In this document: positions 60,208-64,000 of the stretch, in pieces
Position numbering within the stretch: the stretch's first letter is position 1
Layout of the letters: each line of letters begins with the position of its first letter
Assembly (NCBI GenBank): GCA_018701215.1
Contig: JABIWH010000050.1
Location: 310,001 to 374,000, forward strand
DNA: 64,000 bases
Direction: 5' to 3'
Origin: Rhodospirillaceae bacterium
Lineage (GTDB): Bacteria; Pseudomonadota; Alphaproteobacteria; GCA-2731375
The notes under the pieces: generated by a model
Seen by the model: only the letters and a program-made list of their open reading frames with translations
Database searches by the model: none
Told to the model about the DNA's origin: nothing
Program-made: the position numbers and the translations under genes

Positions 60208-61014
60208 ATGTCCGAGAATCTACAGCCCATTGGCCAGAAAGCACCGGCGAAAAGCTTTGTCGTCGAGGATCTTGAAATATCCGACGTACTTGAGGTTCTG
60301 GCGAAAGGTCTGCGCGATTTCAGGCGGGCGCCCAGCTATGGCCTGGTATTCGGCGGCATCTACGGCTTGGGCGGCTGGTTGCTTCTCGCCCTTCTGCTGT
60401 TGTTGGACCTGCCGTTCCTGGCATACCCGCTTGCCGCCGGCTTTGCCATCATCGCGCCATTTATTGCCAGTGCCTTCTATTGCGTCAGCGATTGTCTGGA
60501 GCGGGATGATGAAGTGACCTGGCGGCGGGTGATCGGTTCGTTGCGTCAGGCGGCCAACCAGGAATTGACCTGGATGGCCCTGGTCACGCTTTTCACCCTT
60601 TTCATCTGGATGGATATCGCGGCATTTTTGTTCTTTGGCTTTTTCGGCCTGACCTCCATGTCCTTCGGAGATTTCCTCAGTGAAATTCTGACGACGCCGA
60701 AGGGTATCCTGTTTCTGTTGATCGGAAATACCGCCGGCGCGGTCATCGCCTTGGCGGTATTTTCCTTCTCGGTGACCTCATTCCCGATGCTGTATCACCG
60801 GAACGTGGACTTCATAACGGCCATGATTACCAGCGTACGGGTGGTACGCAAAAATCCGAAATCGATGCTTTTTTGGGCGGCCTTGATTACCATTGCCGTC
60901 GGTCTGTCCCTGCTTTCGGGCTTTTTCGGCCTGTTTCTGGTGCTGCCGGTTCTGGGGCATGCCTCCTGGCATCTGTATCGCCGCGCGGTCCGGGTCCGCG
61001 AAGATGAAGACTAA
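60208..61014 (+). CDS. DUF2189 family integral membrane protein
   Basis: The 268-residue protein has about six hydrophobic helices and the DUF2189 pattern: DVLEVLAKGLRDFRRAPSYG at the start, and SFSVTSFPMLYHRNVDF and GHASWHLYRRAV towards the end. Members are often near cytochrome c oxidase or respiration genes, but their role is unknown. It begins six bases after the CoA transferase and is followed after 24 bases by another small membrane protein. Confidence 0.83.
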   Translation: MSENLQPIGQKAPAKSFVVEDLEISDVLEVLAKGLRDFRRAPSYGLVFGGIYGLGGWLLLALLLLLDLPFLAYPLAAGFAIIAPFIASAFYCVSDCLERDDEVTWRRVIGSLRQAANQELTWMALVTLFTLFIWMDIAAFLFFGFFGLTSMSFGDFLSEILTTPKGILFLLIGNTAGAVIALAVFSFSVTSFPMLYHRNVDFITAMITSVRVVRKNPKSMLFWAALITIAVGLSLLSGFFGLFLVLPVLGHASWHLYRRAVRVREDED

Positions 61015-61038
61015 TGCCAACAATATGAAACCCGCGTC

Positions 61039-61320
61039 ATGAAGCAAGTCAGCCTGACCACCGCGGTCTTTGTCGTCGCCGCCATCCTTTTGGCCGCGCA
61101 TTCCTTTTACAATGAATATGCCGCGCTGCCCGACGGTCCGCGTTGGTTCAGGACTGTTTTCTATGGTCTGGGGCCCTGGCTGTGCGCGTTCGCCTTCGCG
61201 GGCGCTAAGATGTGTTTCCAGATTTTGTTGCGCAAGGAAAAGGCTGGCTTCCGCAACACCTTTGCCTGGGTTACCGGCGTCGTGCTCGCGCTGATGCTCT
61301 TCACCAAAATCATTTCCTAG
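61039..61320 (+). CDS. small membrane protein of unknown function
   Basis: The 93-residue protein has about three hydrophobic stretches (TAVFVVAAILLAAHSF, FYGLGPWLCAFAFAGA and FAWVTGVVLALMLFTKI). No family is recognised. It likely belongs to the same transcript as the DUF2189 gene. Its stop codon TAG lies inside the terminal CTAG of the second palindromic repeat element (61317-61432), so insertion of that element may have set the present C-terminus. Confidence 0.6.
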   Translation: MKQVSLTTAVFVVAAILLAAHSFYNEYAALPDGPRWFRTVFYGLGPWLCAFAFAGAKMCFQILLRKEKAGFRNTFAWVTGVVLALMLFTKIIS

Positions 61321-61432
61321 AGCAATTCTCAATTAGCCGGAGTTGCCCCAGACTTGTTTGCGCGATGTAAGTAATTGGTTCAATTGCTCTATTTTTAGGA
61401 GTCTTAGCGCAGTTTCTTCGAATGCGCTCTAG
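61317..61432. repeat. palindromic intergenic element, copy 2 (MITE/REP-like)
   Basis: The 116-base element starts CTAGAGC and ends GCTCTAG like copy 1 at 54478-54596. It keeps GTAATTGGTTCAATTGCT, TTAGGAGTC and AATGCGCTCTAG in the same order. AGAGCAATT near the left end pairs with AATTGCTCT inside, and AGCGCA pairs with TGCGCT at the right. It overlaps the stop codon of the preceding gene and ends about 85 bases before the next CoA-transferase gene. Confidence 0.75.
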
Positions 61433-61518
61433 AAGCTGCCTAAAACCTTGCCAGTACCGAGCCGTGCCGTATTATTCGGCCTGGATTATAATTTGCGTAT
61501 GAAAAGAGGCCTATTTTT

Positions 61519-62715
61519 ATGAGCGGACCATTGCAAGGTATCCGGGTTCTGGATATCGCGACCATTCTAGCAGCCCCCCTTGCCGGCACCCTGATGGCGG
61601 ATTTCGGCGCCGATGTGGTGAAAGCGGAACTGCCGGGCACCGGGGACGGCCTGCGCAACTTCCCGCCCTTCAAGGATGGCAAGTCCGTATGGTGGAAGGC
61701 CGCCAACCGCAACAAGAATTTCATCACCTTGGATCTGCGCAGGCCCGAAGGCGCCGAACTGCTGCTGAAAATGCTGCCGAAATTCGATGTCTTGCTGGAG
61801 AATTTCCGCACCGGCACGCTGGCCAAGTGGGGCCTGGACAAGGAAACCTTGTGGCAGGCCAACCCGAACCTGATCATTCTGCGCGCCACGGCATTTGGGC
61901 AGACCGGTCCTTACGCCACCAAGCCGGGTTTCGCCCGTATCTTCGAGGCAATGTCGGGTCTGGCCTACATTACCGGCGATCCCGACCGCTCGCCCATGCA
62001 TAACGGCTATCCCATTGGCGATGCCATCGGCGGGCTGACGGCGTGCAACGCGGTTTTGATGTCGTTGCTGGGCCGGGAGCGGGGCACCATCACGGGCGGC
62101 GAGGAAATCGATTTATCCCTGACCGAAGCCACCTTCCGTTTGCTGGATTCGATGACCATCCAGTACGACCAGTTGGGCGAAGAGCCCCAGCGTACCGGCA
62201 ATGCCTCGCACTATTCAGCGCCGGCGAACGTATTCCGCACCTCGGACGGACAATATGTCTCGCTCTCAGGCAGCACCCAGGCAACCTTCGTCGGCAACGC
62301 CAAGGCAATCGACCGCCCGGATTTGTTGGAAGATCCAAAATTCGACACCAATCAGACCCGCTTCGCCAACCGCGAGGAAATCAACGAGATCTATACGGAA
62401 TGGTTCGACAACCATACCCAGGCGGAAGCAATCGAGTCCTTCGCGCGGGAAAACGGCACCCTGGCACCGATCTATTCCGTGGCCCAGATTTTCGAGGACC
62501 CTCAGTTCGCCGCCCGCGAAGCCATCGTGCCCGTGCAAGATGATGATTTTGGCGAAGTGCGCCTACAGGCCGTCGTACCCAAGTTGAGCAATAATCCGGG
62601 CAAGGTACGCCATACCGCCCGCTCCCTGGGCGCCGATAACATGGCCGTATATGAAGAGTACCTTGACCTGAGCGCGGACGAGGTCGCCGCGCTACAGGAA
62701 AAAGGCATCATCTAA
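61519..62715 (+). CDS. CaiB/BaiF family CoA transferase
   Basis: The 398-residue enzyme is a single-domain class III CoA transferase: GIRVLDIATILAAPLAGTLM at the start, FITLDLRRPEGAELL, and YITGDPDRSPMHNGYPIGD around the expected active-site aspartate. It would move CoA between an acyl-CoA and a free acid; the acids are not identifiable. AGAGG lies nine bases before ATG 61519. Its stop TAA overlaps the stop TAG of the convergent xanthine-dehydrogenase-type gene in CTAA. Confidence 0.9.
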   Translation: MSGPLQGIRVLDIATILAAPLAGTLMADFGADVVKAELPGTGDGLRNFPPFKDGKSVWWKAANRNKNFITLDLRRPEGAELLLKMLPKFDVLLENFRTGTLAKWGLDKETLWQANPNLIILRATAFGQTGPYATKPGFARIFEAMSGLAYITGDPDRSPMHNGYPIGDAIGGLTACNAVLMSLLGRERGTITGGEEIDLSLTEATFRLLDSMTIQYDQLGEEPQRTGNASHYSAPANVFRTSDGQYVSLSGSTQATFVGNAKAIDRPDLLEDPKFDTNQTRFANREEINEIYTEWFDNHTQAEAIESFARENGTLAPIYSVAQIFEDPQFAAREAIVPVQDDDFGEVRLQAVVPKLSNNPGKVRHTARSLGADNMAVYEEYLDLSADEVAALQEKGII

Positions 62716-64000
62716 TTTAATAATGCCGCCATGATCCGCTCGCGCGAGAGGGGCATGTCATGGATGCGGTGGCCAAGGGCATGGGCCACCGAGTTGCCGA
62801 TGGCCGCCGCCGTCGGCGAAACGGAACATTCGCCGACCCCCAACGAAGGCTGCTCGGGCTGGTTCAGAACTTCCGCCTCGATCTCGGGAATTTCGCTGAA
62901 CCTGAGGATGGGATAACTGTCCCAGTCCAGGGATGTCACCCCCTGCCCCAGCATGGTCACCTGCTCCTTCAAGGTCCAGGAAGCACCCTGTATGGCGCCA
63001 CCTTCAAGCTGATTGCGTACGCCGTCGGGATTGATCACCAGTCCGCCGTCGGCGACCACCCAGATGTGGTCGAGATGAACCTGTTCATCCACCCGCAAAG
63101 CAACCGCGACGGCGGCATAAGCGGCGGTATTTTTGTAACGCGCAAAGGCTAGGCCCAGGCCCTGCCCCTCGCCGCCCTTGCCGCGTTGGGACCAATCCGC
63201 CCGCTTCGCCACGGTCTTGAGCACGGCACGGGCGCGGGGGTCGGACAGCATGGACAGCCGGTAATCCAGGGGGTCCGCGCCGGCCCTAATGGCCAGATCA
63301 TCGATCATGGCTTCAAGGGCAAAGACATTGGGCAGGGCACCCAATGTGCGCAAGGCGGAGGTGCGGACCGGGGGTGCCGTCACCAGATGGTGCAGAATAC
63401 GGGTCTTGGGAATGTCGTAATAGGGCGTGGCGTTGCGGGTGCCGCCGCCGCCGGCCTCTTCCAGCGGGTCTTGCGGTACCGGCGCGGCGGGCGGGTTGGG
63501 CAGCGCCGCCGCCGCCAGCAGAAAACCACTGCCCGTACCTGGGCGCTGCACATGGGTCGGGCTCCAAACCTCGGCTGTCCAATCGGCTGGCCGCCCCTCT
63601 TCATCAAGGCGCACCCGCAGGTCCACCAACATCGCCGGCCCGAAGGGTTCAAAACCAAACTCTTCCTCCCGCCGCCATTGCAGCCGGATACAACTGCCGG
63701 GCTTGTGCATGGCGATTATCGCCACATCAAGGGCGACATCGTCGGCGCCATTGTGGCCATAGCAACCCGGACCGTTCAGATGTTTGGCGGTAATTGCCTC
63801 GATTGGCAGCTCCAATACTTCGGCAATATTGCGGCGCAGAGGGTGCATGCCCTGGCCATGGGACCAGATCGTCAGATGCTCACCGCTGAATTGCGCCAAG
63901 GCACAGGATGGCGCCAACGAGGCATGGGCGATATAGGGCCGCGAAAATCTGGCTTCAACCACCTCGCCCGGCGCATCCGGGTTTACCTCGGCGCCATATT
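62712..64000 (-). CDS. xanthine dehydrogenase/CO dehydrogenase family molybdopterin-binding subunit (partial)
   Basis: About 430 C-terminal residues are present; the gene continues beyond the right edge and has no start here. Motifs include SRPYIAHASLAPSCALAQF, LNGPGCYGHNGADDVALDV, LHHLVTAPPVRTSALRTLGA and GVGECSVSPTAAAIGNSVAH, where the glutamate after GVG is the expected catalytic base. The family hydroxylates aldehydes, purines or N-heterocycles using molybdenum cytosine dinucleotide, with separate FAD and Fe-S subunits or, as in isoquinoline oxidoreductase-type enzymes, an Fe-S partner. Partners would lie outside the window. Confidence 0.88.
   Translation of the reverse strand, partial: YGAEVNPDAPGEVVEARFSRPYIAHASLAPSCALAQFSGEHLTIWSHGQGMHPLRRNIAEVLELPIEAITAKHLNGPGCYGHNGADDVALDVAIIAMHKPGSCIRLQWRREEEFGFEPFGPAMLVDLRVRLDEEGRPADWTAEVWSPTHVQRPGTGSGFLLAAAALPNPPAAPVPQDPLEEAGGGGTRNATPYYDIPKTRILHHLVTAPPVRTSALRTLGALPNVFALEAMIDDLAIRAGADPLDYRLSMLSDPRARAVLKTVAKRADWSQRGKGGEGQGLGLAFARYKNTAAYAAVAVALRVDEQVHLDHIWVVADGGLVINPDGVRNQLEGGAIQGASWTLKEQVTMLGQGVTSLDWDSYPILRFSEIPEIEAEVLNQPEQPSLGVGECSVSPTAAAIGNSVAHALGHRIHDMPLSRERIMAALLN

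Overview
The window looks like chromosomal DNA of a GC-rich, free-living, metabolically versatile alphaproteobacterium, probably Rhodospirillales-like. Evidence for this is an RpoH-type heat-shock sigma factor next to an RluD pseudouridine synthase and a DUF6476 membrane protein, the gene order mdh-sucC-sucD-sucA-sucB-lpdA, a PAS_5 protein, a DUF1127 protein and a small GcrA-like zinc protein. The exact genus cannot be read from the sequence. Genes are tightly packed; no gap exceeds about 220 bases. No tRNA, rRNA, CRISPR array, prophage or complete insertion sequence was seen.

Layout. 1-4.9 kb: a partial dienoyl-CoA reductase-type flavoenzyme, an adenylate cyclase/TPR protein, a cytochrome c-prime and a divergent LysR regulator. 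4.9-7.8 kb: rpoH, rluD, DUF6476 and a JAMM peptidase. 7.8-24.2 kb: mixed catabolic enzymes (aldolase, MBL hydrolase, FAD oxidase, FAH, nitronate monooxygenase, gamma-glutamyltransferase, TauD-type dioxygenase, acyl-CoA dehydrogenases). A fungal-type cytosine deaminase sits here between two short direct repeats. 24.4-33.3 kb: the TCA operon. 33.3-39.8 kb: an acyl-CoA dehydrogenase, small proteins, and the first half of a benzoyl-CoA (box) locus: alpha/beta hydrolase, benzoate-CoA ligase, flavodoxin and the divergent regulator BoxR. 39.8-51.3 kb: a DMSO-reductase-family molybdoenzyme, a halohydrin-dehalogenase-like SDR, a secreted protein, a 1969-residue membrane-anchored coiled-coil protein with exact 69-residue repeats, and two tandem EamA transporters. 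51.4-54.5 kb: boxC and boxB. 54.6-64 kb: an MFS/HlyD efflux pair, a cupin, CaiB/BaiF CoA transferases, DUF2189 and a partial xanthine-dehydrogenase-family subunit.

How it works together. Benzoate would be activated by the CoA ligase, epoxidised by BoxB and ring-opened by BoxC. Its products enter beta-oxidation and the TCA cycle encoded nearby. BoxR lies between the two box gene groups, and a nearly identical 13-base sequence overlaps the putative -10 regions of boxR and boxC, so common control is likely. BoxA and BoxD are not in the window, while a flavodoxin is encoded with the ligase.

The most interesting items are the halohydrin-dehalogenase signature, the flavodoxin-containing box locus, the 69-residue repeat protein, a pair of about 117-bp palindromic elements whose terminal CTAG supplies the stop codon of the upstream gene, and the repeat-flanked cytosine deaminase.
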